From: a virus
Direction: 5' to 3' (one strand)
Length of the DNA: 39,483 nucleotides
Virus record (IMG/VR): IMGVR_UViG_3300047668_000765
Span: 1-39,483 of that record
A program made the position numbers and the translations under genes. Under the pieces are notes generated by a model that saw only the letters and a program-made list of their open reading frames with translations, was not told where the DNA came from and did not search any database. Shown one piece after another: positions 8,279 to 17,152 of the stretch; positions within the stretch are counted from its first letter, which is position 1, and each line of letters starts with the position of its first letter.

Positions 8279-8725
8279 TTGCTTAACCTTGAAGAAATAC
8301 TTGAACATTGGTCAAACGACTGTAATATTGATGAACATAATCTAGATAAATCTAGTGTGGACATTGCAAAATTACATGCAAAATATTTACAATTACTTTC
8401 TGTATATAAACTTCAAAAGAAAAAGTCTGAGATGAATCAAAAAATTCTTCTCAAGGATAAGTGGCTATATTATAATGGTAAGATGACTGAAAAGCAAATC
8501 ATTGAAAAGAATTGGGAGTTTGACCCATTTGATGGTATGAAAATTATGAAGGGTGATATGAACCATTATTACGATTCTGATCCAGATATTCAGAAAAGTG
8601 AAGAAAAAATAATCTATTATAAAACATTGATTGAGACCCTACAAGAAATTGTAGAGACTTTACGCTGGCGACATCAAACAATTAGTAATATAATCAAATG
8701 GAAGGTGTATCAGAGCGGTGGATAA
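8279..8725 (+). CDS. uvsY: Recombination mediator UvsY
   Basis: A 148-residue helical protein located before UvsW. It matches the UvsY pattern: acidic N-terminus (LNLEEILEHWSNDCNID), then LHAKYLQLLSVYKLQKKKSEMNQK, the KWLYYNGKM motif equivalent to the T4 LDYYSGR segment, and a C-terminal helix ETLRWRHQTISNIIKW. UvsY loads UvsX onto single-stranded DNA. The start must be TTG at 8279, because the nearby ATG at 8275 opens a three-codon frame (ATG-ATT-GCT-TAA). RBS GGAG is 7 bases upstream of the TTG. It overlaps UvsW by 8 bases. Confidence 0.85.
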   Translation: MLNLEEILEHWSNDCNIDEHNLDKSSVDIAKLHAKYLQLLSVYKLQKKKSEMNQKILLKDKWLYYNGKMTEKQIIEKNWEFDPFDGMKIMKGDMNHYYDSDPDIQKSEEKIIYYKTLIETLQEIVETLRWRHQTISNIIKWKVYQSGG

Positions 8726-10223
8726 GATAGTAGTGCAGAAGAAGAATGAATGTTATCTTCTGTTAGGTTGCGACAATGGTATCATTCAAGAACTAAATGA
8801 ATATTTTTCATTTTTTGTTCCAGGATATAAGTACATGCCAAAATATAAATCAAAGATGTGGGACGGTAAGATAAAGATATTTAATGCTTTATCTCATGAA
8901 TTGCCAGCAGGTTTGTTGCATCAACTTAAAATATTCTCTAAGGAAAGAGGATATGAATTAGACTATGAAGATGGTGAGTATGGCCCACCAGAAGTTTTTA
9001 ATAAAATAAATCCTAAAGAAATTATGAACTTTATTGAGGGTTTGAATTTAAGAAGTCGTGGTGAGCCGATATCTATAAGAAGTTATCAATTTGATGCTGT
9101 GTGTTCTGCTATAAGAGAAAGAAGGTCTCTTTTACTATCACCAACTGGATCAGGTAAATCTTTAATTATCTATGTACTTATGCGTTGGTACATGGAAAAT
9201 CATCACGATAATGTTTTGGTTATTGTTCCAACCACTTCACTTGTTCAACAGATGTTTGCAGATTTTAGTGATTATTCGTCATACGATGATAGTGTTAATA
9301 TAGAAAATGATTGTCATTTTATTTATTCTGGTCAAGCGAAAACTGGAATAAAAGAAAGAATAATTATATCAACATGGCAGTCAATTTATAAGTTACCTGC
9401 GACATGGTTTTCTAATTTTGGTGTAATTTTTGGGGATGAGTGTCATGGCTTTAAATCAAAATCTTTAACATCTATTATGAATAAGAGTAGAAATACTGGA
9501 TACAGATTTGGAACTACTGGAACTTTAGATGGAACTGAAACACACAAATTAGTCTTGGAAGGATTGTTTGGGAAGGTAATAAAAGTAACCACTACGAAAA
9601 AATTGCAAGACGATTCAACATTAGCACCTCTTGAAATATATTTATTGAAATTAGAATATGATGAGGCCGATTGTTTTCAAAACGTAGGTAACACTTATGC
9701 CCAAGAAATTAATTGGATTGTTCTGAATGAAAAAAGAAATAAATTTATTCGCAATTTAGCATTAGATATGAATGGTAATACTTTAGTATTATTTCAATTT
9801 GTGGAAAAACATGGTAAGGTACTTTATGATCTGATTTGTGATAAGAAGGAAGATAAAAGAAAAGTATTTTTTGTTTCTGGTGCTACAGAAGCAACAGACA
9901 GAGAGGCAATTAGAAAGATTGTAGAAAGTCAAAAAGACTCAATCATTGTCGCCTCTCTAGGAACCTTTAGTACTGGTATAAATATTAGGAACTTACATAA
10001 TATAGTATTTGCTTCTCCAAGTAAATCCCAAATTAGAGTATTACAAAGTGTTGGAAGAGGACTGAGAAAAAGTGATGATGGGAGAATTACTAAATTATAT
10101 GATATCGTAGATGATTTGAGACACAAAAAGAAATTGAATTATGCTCTACTTCATGGGGAAGAAAGATTGAAAATATATAAAAAAGAACAATTCAACTTTA
10201 AAAAGTACGAGGTCAAGTTATGA
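8718..10223 (+). CDS. uvsW: DNA/RNA helicase UvsW
   Basis: A 501-residue superfamily 2 helicase. Domains in order: an N-terminal DNA-binding domain (GYKYMPKYKSKMWDGKIK, residues 36-53, typical of UvsW), Walker A SPTGSGKS (141-148), Walker B DECH (240-243), motif III-like TTGTLDG (266-272), and motif VI SVGRGLRKS. UvsW unwinds R-loops and branched intermediates, and in T4 it switches replication from origin to recombination mode. GTG start overlapping uvsY by 8 bases; the next gene starts within its stop codon (ATGA). Confidence 0.95.
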   Translation: MDKIVVQKKNECYLLLGCDNGIIQELNEYFSFFVPGYKYMPKYKSKMWDGKIKIFNALSHELPAGLLHQLKIFSKERGYELDYEDGEYGPPEVFNKINPKEIMNFIEGLNLRSRGEPISIRSYQFDAVCSAIRERRSLLLSPTGSGKSLIIYVLMRWYMENHHDNVLVIVPTTSLVQQMFADFSDYSSYDDSVNIENDCHFIYSGQAKTGIKERIIISTWQSIYKLPATWFSNFGVIFGDECHGFKSKSLTSIMNKSRNTGYRFGTTGTLDGTETHKLVLEGLFGKVIKVTTTKKLQDDSTLAPLEIYLLKLEYDEADCFQNVGNTYAQEINWIVLNEKRNKFIRNLALDMNGNTLVLFQFVEKHGKVLYDLICDKKEDKRKVFFVSGATEATDREAIRKIVESQKDSIIVASLGTFSTGINIRNLHNIVFASPSKSQIRVLQSVGRGLRKSDDGRITKLYDIVDDLRHKKKLNYALLHGEERLKIYKKEQFNFKKYEVKL

Positions 10224-10654
10224 GTTACAAAGAACTTAAAGATTTTGATAAAGTAAAACAGATAAAGATTTCTTCTGGTGATGAAATTTTATGTGAAATA
10301 ATGGATATTACGGATGAAGAACTTATAATTCGTCATGCCCTTCAAATCTGTAAAATTGAAATTGATGCTAGTAGAAGTTATGGTATGTTAAAACCTTGGA
10401 TTTCGTTTCAAGAGCAAACACAAGAATTAGTATCATTAAACGACATGCATATTGTTGCTATTGCTACACCTAGTGAAGATTTAATAGTTCAATTTAGTAA
10501 CGCCATTAAGGGTAATACTACTGATGAAGATTTTGATGTTGATACTTGGATGGATAGGCTATATAATAAAAAGGAAAGTTTAGGAGTTGATTTTAGTGAG
10601 ATGCTTGACAGCGATGAAAATATCATTAATTTCCCATCTGGATATAAGCATTGA
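10220..10654 (+). CDS. Sm-like (Hfq/LSm-fold) hypothetical protein
   Basis: A 144-residue protein whose first half has the look of an Sm fold: IKISSGDEILCEIMDITDEELIIRH (Sm1-like run of strands around residues 15-39), then a second segment ending LKPWISF. The C-terminal half is acidic (TTDEDFDVDTWMDRLY). Proteins of this kind occur between uvsW and gene 55 in marine T4-like phages and are annotated as hypothetical. An RNA-binding role is possible but only inferred from the fold pattern. ATGA overlap with uvsW. Confidence 0.6.
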   Translation: MSYKELKDFDKVKQIKISSGDEILCEIMDITDEELIIRHALQICKIEIDASRSYGMLKPWISFQEQTQELVSLNDMHIVAIATPSEDLIVQFSNAIKGNTTDEDFDVDTWMDRLYNKKESLGVDFSEMLDSDENIINFPSGYKH

Positions 10655-10662
10655 TCCCCCCC

Positions 10663-10683
10663 AATAAAGGATACTCCTTATTA
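10663..10683 (+). terminator. Weak hairpin after the uvsW operon
   Basis: AATAAAGGA and TCCTTATT pair with one bulge around a TAC loop. There is no clear T run, so terminator function is uncertain. A run of seven C lies just before it, after the TGA of the Sm-like gene. Confidence 0.3.
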
Positions 10684-10731
10684 TACACCTAACTTATGAT
10701 TCTGTCAACCCCTAAAATAAAATAATTATGC

Positions 10732-10760
10732 TTTACATTACCGTCTATTTGTGGTAGAAT
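10732..10760 (+). promoter_or_regulatory. Host-type promoter before gene 55
   Basis: TTTACA (10732-10737), 17-base spacer, TAGAAT (10755-10760), then the gp55 RBS AAGGAG at 10773. It begins the replication/late-control cluster in the 130-base gap after the Sm-like gene. Confidence 0.7.
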
Positions 10761-10786
10761 GGTAGAAATATTAAGGAGTGAATTTG

Positions 10787-11383
10787 ATGCCAAAAGCAAA
10801 GTCTAAAAGTACGCATTATGTAGATAACAAAGAATTTTCCGCGAAAATAGTAGAATATGTTAAGACTATAAATGAAGCGAGAGATAACGACAAAGAATTA
10901 CCTGTAGTTCCAAATTATTTGGCATTATGCTTTTTAAGAATTGCTGAAAATCTTTCACATAAATCTAATTTTATTAGGTATACTTATCGTGAAGAAATGG
11001 TTATGGATGCTGTTGAGAATTGCTTAAAGGCAGTAGAGAATTATAATATTAATGCCGTGACCAGAAGTGGTAAACCAAATGCTTTTGCATATTTCACTCA
11101 AATTATTTGGTATGCATTTTTAAGAAGAATTGCCAAAGAAAAAAAACAACAAGATATTAAAGAAAAATATATGTCTCAATCTGGCATAGAAGCATTCCTT
11201 GTGACTGAAACTGGCGAAGCATCAACTGGTGTCGCGACACATTTCATTGATGTTCTTAAAGACCGAATTGACAAAGTAAAAGAATATGACACAGAAATAA
11301 AAGAATTTGGTAAGACTGAAAGGCAACAAAGGAAAAAAAGAACAGTTAATGTTGATTCCGATTTGAAAGACTTTTTAGAATGA
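10787..11383 (+). CDS. 55: Late-transcription sigma factor gp55
   Basis: A 198-residue sigma factor. It matches T4 gp55: YVDNKEFSAKIVEY at the start, YREEMVMDAVENCLKAVENYN and KPNAFAYFTQIIWYAFLRRIAKEKKQ (sigma region 2, DNA melting and core binding), and the C-terminal SDLKDFLE, equivalent to the T4 clamp-binding end SLDFLYE. It directs RNA polymerase to TATAAATA promoters, six of which are in this window. I chose the ATG at 10787 because AAGGAG (10773-10778) is 8 bases upstream; an in-frame GTG at 10778 overlaps that RBS. Confidence 0.93.
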   Translation: MPKAKSKSTHYVDNKEFSAKIVEYVKTINEARDNDKELPVVPNYLALCFLRIAENLSHKSNFIRYTYREEMVMDAVENCLKAVENYNINAVTRSGKPNAFAYFTQIIWYAFLRRIAKEKKQQDIKEKYMSQSGIEAFLVTETGEASTGVATHFIDVLKDRIDKVKEYDTEIKEFGKTERQQRKKRTVNVDSDLKDFLE

Positions 11384-12441
11384 AACTATTGATACTAAAC
11401 GATACACACACAGGTATAAGAAATGCCTCTGATATTTTTTTAGATAATGCTGCAAAATTTTATAAAGAAATTTTATTTCCGTATTGCGACAATCATAACA
11501 TCAAGCAGATATTGCACTTGGGAGATTATTATGATCATCGCAAGTTTATAAATTTTAAGGCACTGACACACAATCGCAAGAGTTTTTTAAACCCGATGCG
11601 AGAGCGTGGCATGACTATGGATATTATTCCGGGTAATCACGACACATATTTCAAGAACACCAATGATTTAAATTCACTCAAAGAACTATTGGGTCATTAT
11701 ATGAATGAAATTCATATTGTTATGAAACCCACAGTAATGAACTATGGTGGTCTTGACGTTGCGTTACTACCATGGATCACCAGTGAAAACTGTTCAGAAT
11801 CTATGAATTTTGTTAAAAATTGCAAAGCATCATTCCTTGCTGGTCATTTAGAATTATCTGGTTTTGATATGATGAGAGGAATTCAAAATAAACATGGAAT
11901 GGATAAAGAAGCGTTCTCTAGGTTTGAGTTAGTTTTATCTGGTCATTATCATACCAAATCTCAAAAAGATAACATTATGTATCTGGGTACGCAGATGGAA
12001 TTTTTCTGGTCAGATGCACATGATCCAAAACATTTTCATGTTTTAGATACTGAAACTCGCGAGATTGAAGCAATCGTTAATCCATTCACATTATTTGAAA
12101 AGATAATCTATGATGATACAAAAACAGACTATAGTAATTATAATGTAGACCATTTAGATAATAAATTTGTTAAATTAGTTGTTATTAATAAATCTAACCC
12201 CTTTACATTTGATAAATTATGTGATAAAATATCAGATAGAAAAATACATGAATTAAAAATTGCTGAGAATTTTGACGAATTTATAGGTGAAAGAGTTGGT
12301 GATGAGGGCGTATCTGTAGAGGATACTACCACCCTTCTTGATAGTTATGTTGATAATGTTGACACTGAATTAGATAAGTCTAGAATTAAAATTGAAATGA
12401 GAAATTTATTGACTGAAGCACAGGCACTTGAAATCGCATGA
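11380..12441 (+). CDS. 47: Recombination endonuclease subunit gp47 (Mre11/SbcD-like)
   Basis: A 353-residue metallophosphoesterase. Motifs: LNDTHTG (Asp8, His10), LHLGDYYDHR (47-54), PGNHDTYF (84-91), then GHLE and SGHYHT metal-binding histidines. It works with gp46 as the T4 Mre11-Rad50-type nuclease that resects DNA ends for recombination and helps degrade host DNA. ATGA overlap with gp55 upstream and with gp46 downstream, so the complex is translated from one message. Confidence 0.95.
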   Translation: MKLLILNDTHTGIRNASDIFLDNAAKFYKEILFPYCDNHNIKQILHLGDYYDHRKFINFKALTHNRKSFLNPMRERGMTMDIIPGNHDTYFKNTNDLNSLKELLGHYMNEIHIVMKPTVMNYGGLDVALLPWITSENCSESMNFVKNCKASFLAGHLELSGFDMMRGIQNKHGMDKEAFSRFELVLSGHYHTKSQKDNIMYLGTQMEFFWSDAHDPKHFHVLDTETREIEAIVNPFTLFEKIIYDDTKTDYSNYNVDHLDNKFVKLVVINKSNPFTFDKLCDKISDRKIHELKIAENFDEFIGERVGDEGVSVEDTTTLLDSYVDNVDTELDKSRIKIEMRNLLTEAQALEIA

Positions 12442-14153
12442 TAATATTTAAATCGTTGAAGTATAAAAATTTCCTATCAACTGGAGATAATTGGACTGAA
12501 ATAAAATTAAATAATTCTAAGTCCACTCTCATTGTAGGAATAAACGGCGCAGGTAAATCAACCATGCTGGACGCCATATCATTTGGGCTATTTGGTAAAC
12601 CTCATCGTGGTATAAATAAACCTCAATTAGTTAATACAATTAATAATAAAGATTGTGTAGTTGAAGTTGCATTTTCAATAGGTAGTAAAGACTTTAAAAT
12701 TGTTCGTGGAATAAAACCAAATCTTTTTGAGATTTGGACAAATGGTAATATGATTGATCAATCATCTCATGCTAAAGAATATCAAAAAATATTAGAACAA
12801 AATATTTTAAAATTAAATCACAAATCTTTCCATCAGATTGTAGTATTAGGTAGCAGTTCTTTTATTCCATTTATGCAACTGCCAGCACAACATCGTAGGG
12901 ATGTTATTGAAGACTTATTGGATATTAACGTCTTTTCTAAAATGAATACTATTTTAAAAGAAAAAACTTCTTTATTACGCGAAAATTTAAAGGACGTAAA
13001 ATATACCATAGATTTGACTGAAAACCAGATAAAAACTCAAAAGAAATATATTAATGACATAACCACATTAAATGATGATTTTATAGAAAAAAGAAATACT
13101 GATATATCTAATCTAATTTCTGAGCGTGAAGAACTGGAAAACGACAATGAAATATGTCAAAAGTTTATAGATGAAAACCAGAAAACTATGCAGGAGGAAT
13201 TAGATCATGCGAATGATAAAAAGCAAGCGTTGCTCCAGTATCAAGCCCAATTCCAAACAAAAATCAAAAGATTGGTCAAGGAGAGCAAGTTTTATGAACA
13301 AAACGAAACATGCCCAACTTGTACCCAGAGTATTGACGAAAGTGTTAGATCAGAGAACCTTAAATCCGCAAAGACCAAAGCAAAAGAATTTCAGCAAGCA
13401 ATGGACCATGGACTTAAAGAGTCGGCTGCTGTGGAACAGATTATTGAACGGTATACTGAGTTGGCAGAAAAGATCAGACAACAAATGTCAACTATATCTT
13501 CTAACAATAACACAATCACACGGTTCCAAAGACAAGTACAATCTTACCAAAATGAACTAAAGCAACTTTCTGATCAAACTGGAGATTTGTCAAAGGCGAA
13601 TATTGAATTAAAAGATTTAGAAGAAAAAAAAGAAACATCAAACAATACGAGGTATGAGATAAACGAATCACATACCTATAATAACGTCATGGGTGAAATG
13701 CTTAAAGATACTGGAATTAAAACCAAAGTAATTAAACAATATTTACCTGTAATTAATAATTTGGTCAATAAATATTTGCAGACCTTAGATTTTTTCGTAC
13801 ACTTTGATCTAGATGAATCTTTTCAAGAGACAATTCGCTCAAGGCATAGAGATGCCTTTTCATACGACTCTTTTAGTGAAGGTGAGAAACAGCGCATTGA
13901 TTTGGCACTTTTGTTCACTTGGAGAATGATTGCTAAGATGAAAAATTCTGTCGCCACCAATCTTCTAATTTTAGACGAAACTTTTGATTCATCTTTGGAT
14001 CATGACGGTGTTGACAATCTTATGAAAATACTATATACTCTTGGTGAAGATACTAACGTGTTTGTTATATCGCATAAGGGAGAAATTCTTGATGGGAAAT
14101 TTGAAAACAGATTGGAGTTTTATAAAGAAAAAAACTTTAGTAGAATGAAGTAA
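12438..14153 (+). CDS. 46: Recombination endonuclease subunit gp46 (Rad50/SbcC-like)
   Basis: A 571-residue SMC-type ATPase. Walker A GINGAGKS (34-41), long coiled coil arms (about 170-290 and 310-420), zinc hook CPTC (292-295), ABC signature SFSEGEKQRI (478-487) and Walker B NLLILDE (508-514). Partner of gp47. The ATGA overlap with gp47 indicates coupled translation. The length is normal for the T4 family (T4 gp46 is 560 residues). Confidence 0.96.
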   Translation: MIIFKSLKYKNFLSTGDNWTEIKLNNSKSTLIVGINGAGKSTMLDAISFGLFGKPHRGINKPQLVNTINNKDCVVEVAFSIGSKDFKIVRGIKPNLFEIWTNGNMIDQSSHAKEYQKILEQNILKLNHKSFHQIVVLGSSSFIPFMQLPAQHRRDVIEDLLDINVFSKMNTILKEKTSLLRENLKDVKYTIDLTENQIKTQKKYINDITTLNDDFIEKRNTDISNLISEREELENDNEICQKFIDENQKTMQEELDHANDKKQALLQYQAQFQTKIKRLVKESKFYEQNETCPTCTQSIDESVRSENLKSAKTKAKEFQQAMDHGLKESAAVEQIIERYTELAEKIRQQMSTISSNNNTITRFQRQVQSYQNELKQLSDQTGDLSKANIELKDLEEKKETSNNTRYEINESHTYNNVMGEMLKDTGIKTKVIKQYLPVINNLVNKYLQTLDFFVHFDLDESFQETIRSRHRDAFSYDSFSEGEKQRIDLALLFTWRMIAKMKNSVATNLLILDETFDSSLDHDGVDNLMKILYTLGEDTNVFVISHKGEILDGKFENRLEFYKEKNFSRMK

Positions 14154-14157
14154 GAGG

Positions 14158-14186
14158 TTGACTAATTATTTATAATGTGTTATAAT
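14158..14186 (+). promoter_or_regulatory. Strong host-type promoter before gene 45
   Basis: TTGACT (14158-14163), 17-base spacer, perfect TATAAT (14181-14186). TTATAA occurs twice across the spacer and -10 (TTATAA-TGTG-TTATAA). Confidence 0.82.
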
Positions 14187-14215
14187 CACAGAAATGAAAC
14201 AATGGAGATTAAATT

Positions 14216-14902
14216 ATGAGAGAAGTGATTAGCGAAGCGACAATTCAAGTATTGAAGAACTTCGCATCTATTAATTCAAATATTGTTATTGAAAATGGTA
14301 GCAGTATCAGAACTATTTCAGAAGCAAAAAATATTCTGGCGAAAGCAGAAGTTGAACAAACATTCCCTCAAAGGTTTGGAATTTATGATTTAAGCGAATT
14401 TCTTGGAGTACTTGGTTTGGTTGACACGCCAGTATTAGATTTCGCTGGAGATTATGTGACTATTGGAGATTCTACTGGTAGATCAAATATCAAGTATTTT
14501 TTCTCTGATCCAGACATGCTGACAACATCTACAAAAGATGTAAAGATGCCAGAAGGTGATGTTAAATTTCGCCTAGATATGGATACATTAAATAAACTAA
14601 AACGAGCGGCATCAGCACTAGGCCACTCAGAATTGATCATTGAATCTAGTGAAAATGATGGTCTTGCGAAATTGACGGTAACGACAACTGATAATTCTAC
14701 AGCGAATACCTTTTCTATTGATATTCCTGTTGAAGAAAACTCAAGTAGTTATAAGTTTGTGTATAACATTAACAACTTGAAAATTTTAACTGGTAATTAT
14801 GATGTGGAGATTTCATCAAAATTGATTTCAAAATTGACTAATGCTGAAACTAAATTGCAATACTGGATTGCACTTGAAAAAACATCTACTTATGGAGAGT
14901 AA
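14216..14902 (+). CDS. 45: Sliding clamp gp45
   Basis: A 228-residue protein, the same length as T4 gp45, in the canonical place before the clamp loader. Features: an N-terminal helix (SEATIQVLKNFASINSNIVIENG), then RFGIYDLSEFLGVL near 62-75, the DFAGDYVTIGD strand, and repeated beta-alpha-beta clamp folds. It forms the trimeric processivity ring for gp43 and, in T4, activates late transcription through gp55 and gp33. It has its own strong promoter and a GGAG RBS. Confidence 0.93.
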   Translation: MREVISEATIQVLKNFASINSNIVIENGSSIRTISEAKNILAKAEVEQTFPQRFGIYDLSEFLGVLGLVDTPVLDFAGDYVTIGDSTGRSNIKYFFSDPDMLTTSTKDVKMPEGDVKFRLDMDTLNKLKRAASALGHSELIIESSENDGLAKLTVTTTDNSTANTFSIDIPVEENSSSYKFVYNINNLKILTGNYDVEISSKLISKLTNAETKLQYWIALEKTSTYGE

Positions 14903-14908
14903 TTAAAA

Positions 14909-15127
14909 ATGGCTGACGATAAAAATAAAAAAGTTGAAGATTCACATAAAAAAGCATATGATCTTATGAATCAAATTTCTCGCAGCGCGATTGCAGTAAT
15001 TGATACCGTAACTCAGCGCGGTGGTTTTCGTGGTGAAGAACTATCAACGATTGGGCAGTTGAGAGATCAGTGTACTCAAGGTGTGCAGATTGTTGAAAAC
15101 TATAAGCAAGAGCAAGCAGAAGAATAG
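14909..15127 (+). CDS. Small hypothetical protein between clamp and clamp loader
   Basis: A 72-residue, charged and mostly helical protein (KKAYDLMNQISRSAIAVID; IGQLRDQCTQGVQIVENYK). No family recognised. It lies between gene 45 and gene 44, 6 bases after the clamp stop, and so is probably co-expressed with them. A role as an accessory protein of clamp, loader or RNA polymerase is possible (T4 keeps the RNA-polymerase-binding RpbA next to gene 45), but nothing in the sequence proves it. Confidence 0.7.
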   Translation: MADDKNKKVEDSHKKAYDLMNQISRSAIAVIDTVTQRGGFRGEELSTIGQLRDQCTQGVQIVENYKQEQAEE

Positions 15128-15150
15128 ATATTAAAGGATAGATTTATATA

Positions 15151-16116
15151 ATGAATACTCAGAGTGACTTCTGTAATACAAATGAATTTCTGTGGGTGGA
15201 GAAGTACCGCCCACAGAAAATTGAAAGAACTATCCTACCAAAAGAACTAAAGGAAAATCTACAAAAAATCGTTGAGACCGCCGAAATTCCTAACATGCTA
15301 TTTACTGGAACCGCTGGTCTCGGCAAAACAACAGTTGCCAAAGCATTATGTAATACACTAGGTTTGGATTACATAATAATTAATGGTTCTGAAGATGGTA
15401 ATATTGATACCTTGCGTGGCAAGATCAAACAATTTGCTTCTACTGTGTCATTGCAAGGTGGTTATAAGGTTGTGATCTTAGATGAGGCAGACTACCTCAA
15501 TCCACAATCAACTCAACCTGCTTTGCGTGGATTTATAGAAGAATTTAGCAACAATTGTCGCTTTATAATGACATGCAATTTTAAGAATAGAATTATTGAA
15601 CCTTTACATTCCAGATGTGGTGTATATGAGTTTAATACGACTAAAAAAGAAATGGCTGGTCTTTGTGGGGATTTTCTTAAACACGCTAGAAATATTCTTG
15701 AACAAGAGAATGTAAAATTTGAAGATCAAGACCTTGTTAATATTATTATGAAACATGCTCCTGATTGGAGAAGGGTTTTAAATGAGACACAAAGACGATC
15801 TGTGGGTGGTATTCTTAGTGCTAATAGTTCTAATAATACTGGTATTAATGAAATCGACTCTCTCTTAAAGTTCATCAAAGACAAAGACTTTAAAAAAATG
15901 CGTTCTTGGGTAGTAAACAATATTGACACAGATAGTTCTGCTATTTTTAGGGGAATTTATGATAAAATGTCAAGTCATATCAAACCACACGCTATCCCTC
16001 AAGTTGTGTTAATTCTCGCAGAATATCAATATAAAAATGCTTTTGTTGCTGATTTAGAAATCAATACAGTTGCATGTTTAACTGAAATAATGGCAAATGT
16101 GGAGTTCATAGAATGA
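15151..16116 (+). CDS. 44: Clamp loader large subunit gp44
   Basis: A 321-residue AAA+ ATPase. It begins with the clamp-loader signature LWVEKYRPQ, then Walker A GTAGLGKT (53-60), Walker B DEAD (111-114), sensor region TCNFKNRI and arginine finger SRC (154-156). T4 gp44 is 319 residues. With gp62 it opens gp45 and loads it on primed DNA. The next gene, an exonuclease, starts in its stop codon (ATGA), unlike T4 where gene 62 follows directly. Confidence 0.96.
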   Translation: MNTQSDFCNTNEFLWVEKYRPQKIERTILPKELKENLQKIVETAEIPNMLFTGTAGLGKTTVAKALCNTLGLDYIIINGSEDGNIDTLRGKIKQFASTVSLQGGYKVVILDEADYLNPQSTQPALRGFIEEFSNNCRFIMTCNFKNRIIEPLHSRCGVYEFNTTKKEMAGLCGDFLKHARNILEQENVKFEDQDLVNIIMKHAPDWRRVLNETQRRSVGGILSANSSNNTGINEIDSLLKFIKDKDFKKMRSWVVNNIDTDSSAIFRGIYDKMSSHIKPHAIPQVVLILAEYQYKNAFVADLEINTVACLTEIMANVEFIE

Positions 16117-16724
16117 GTGTTGCTTATGAAGGATTAAATGATTGTGTGATATATGACTTTGAAACACTTTCTGTTGATGTAAACAGAGGTGTTGTATTAT
16201 CTTTAGGTCTGCTTACTTTCTCTAGGGCGAGATTTACAAATAATCCATACAGTTATGAAGAACTTTTAGATAGTAGTGTTGGTATTAAATATGATGTTAA
16301 AAAACAAGTGGAAGTTTATGATCGTAAGATTTCAAAATCTACGCTTGATTGGTGGAATAAACAGCCCAAAGAAACAACAGCATCAGTGATGGTTCCATCA
16401 GAAGATGATAAAGATATTAGTGAAACCTATAATTTTTTTGTGAAGAATGTAAATATCAATAACCTAAAAACTGTGTTTTCTCGCGGAAATACCTTTGATA
16501 TTCCTTTCTTTGAAGGTATCTTAAATGATACTGGTAAAAAAGTTCCTTATCCATTTTGGATGGTTCGCGATACAAGGTCATTTCTTGATGGTTTGCTTTG
16601 GGGTTCTGATGTTAAGAATGATTATATTCCAGAAGGATGTGCAGAAAAGTTTGTTAAACATGATGCGCGGCATGATTGTGTAATGGACGTAATGCGTATG
16701 CAAACAGTGATACAAAACCTATGA
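16113..16724 (+). CDS. dexA: DexA-like 3'-5' exonuclease
   Basis: A 203-residue DnaQ-fold exonuclease. DEDDh residues: Asp15 and Glu17 in YDFET, Asp129 in FDIPFF, His183 and Asp188 in KHDARHDC. The segment GIKYDVKKQ, then ISKSTLDWWNKQPKE matches T4 DexA (GIKIKFDLKSQ, then KSTIEWWKNQS). In T4, DexA degrades single-stranded DNA 3'-5' and lies elsewhere in the genome. Here it sits between the two clamp-loader genes with ATGA overlaps on both sides, so its expression is tied to the replisome. Confidence 0.88.
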   Translation: MSVAYEGLNDCVIYDFETLSVDVNRGVVLSLGLLTFSRARFTNNPYSYEELLDSSVGIKYDVKKQVEVYDRKISKSTLDWWNKQPKETTASVMVPSEDDKDISETYNFFVKNVNINNLKTVFSRGNTFDIPFFEGILNDTGKKVPYPFWMVRDTRSFLDGLLWGSDVKNDYIPEGCAEKFVKHDARHDCVMDVMRMQTVIQNL

Positions 16725-17098
16725 ACCACTTTGATTATTTAAACTCAATCAACCATAATAAAGACGATATTATGGTTGATGATATCACTGAGAAAGCATA
16801 TAAATCATACTACATTAATAGATCATTATCCTATTTTAATGACACTATTCTTGCTGCAAATGAGATGAATAGGCATCATCATATTGACGATAGATTACAA
16901 TATGATTTTATGCGTAATATTGTTAGGAAACGAAAAAGGTTTTCTAAATGGACTAAGGCTGATAAAATGGATGCTTTAGATTCAATTAAGGAGTATTATG
17001 GATACTCAAATCAAAGAGCAAGAGAAGTTCTAAAATTGATACCCAAAGAGCATTTAGATCATATTAGATTTAAGTTGCGTAAGGGCGGTAAAAATTAA
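16721..17098 (+). CDS. 62: Clamp loader small subunit gp62
   Basis: A 125-residue protein. The pattern YYINRSLSYFNDTILAANEMNRHHHIDDRLQ, then MRNIVRKRKRFSKWTKADK, then YYGYSNQRAREVL and the ending RFKLRKGG matches gp62 of marine T4-like phages (shorter than T4 gp62, 187 residues). It completes the gp44/62 loader. The start is the ATG that overlaps the dexA stop (ATGA); an upstream in-frame start is inside dexA and unlikely. Confidence 0.85.
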   Translation: MNHFDYLNSINHNKDDIMVDDITEKAYKSYYINRSLSYFNDTILAANEMNRHHHIDDRLQYDFMRNIVRKRKRFSKWTKADKMDALDSIKEYYGYSNQRAREVLKLIPKEHLDHIRFKLRKGGKN

Positions 17099-17103
17099 AA
17101 TTA

Positions 17104-17111
17104 TATAAATA
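17104..17111 (+). promoter_or_regulatory. Possible late promoter before regA
   Basis: TATAAATA 49 bases before regA, directly after the gp62 stop. regA is an early gene in T4, so this copy could serve mainly the downstream HD hydrolase gene, or be a chance match in AT-rich DNA. Confidence 0.45.
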
Positions 17112-17152
17112 CCATTGTCATTAATGAATATAACAAAAAAAGTGAGTTGACA

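Noticed and set aside
10654-10664. Run of seven C after the Sm-like gene
   Set aside because: Unusual in this AT-rich DNA but without a recognisable partner or function; could be a sequencing artefact.
14167-14174. TATTTATA, a late octamer on the minus strand
   Set aside because: Lies inside the spacer of the gene 45 promoter with no minus-strand gene downstream; chance in AT-rich DNA.
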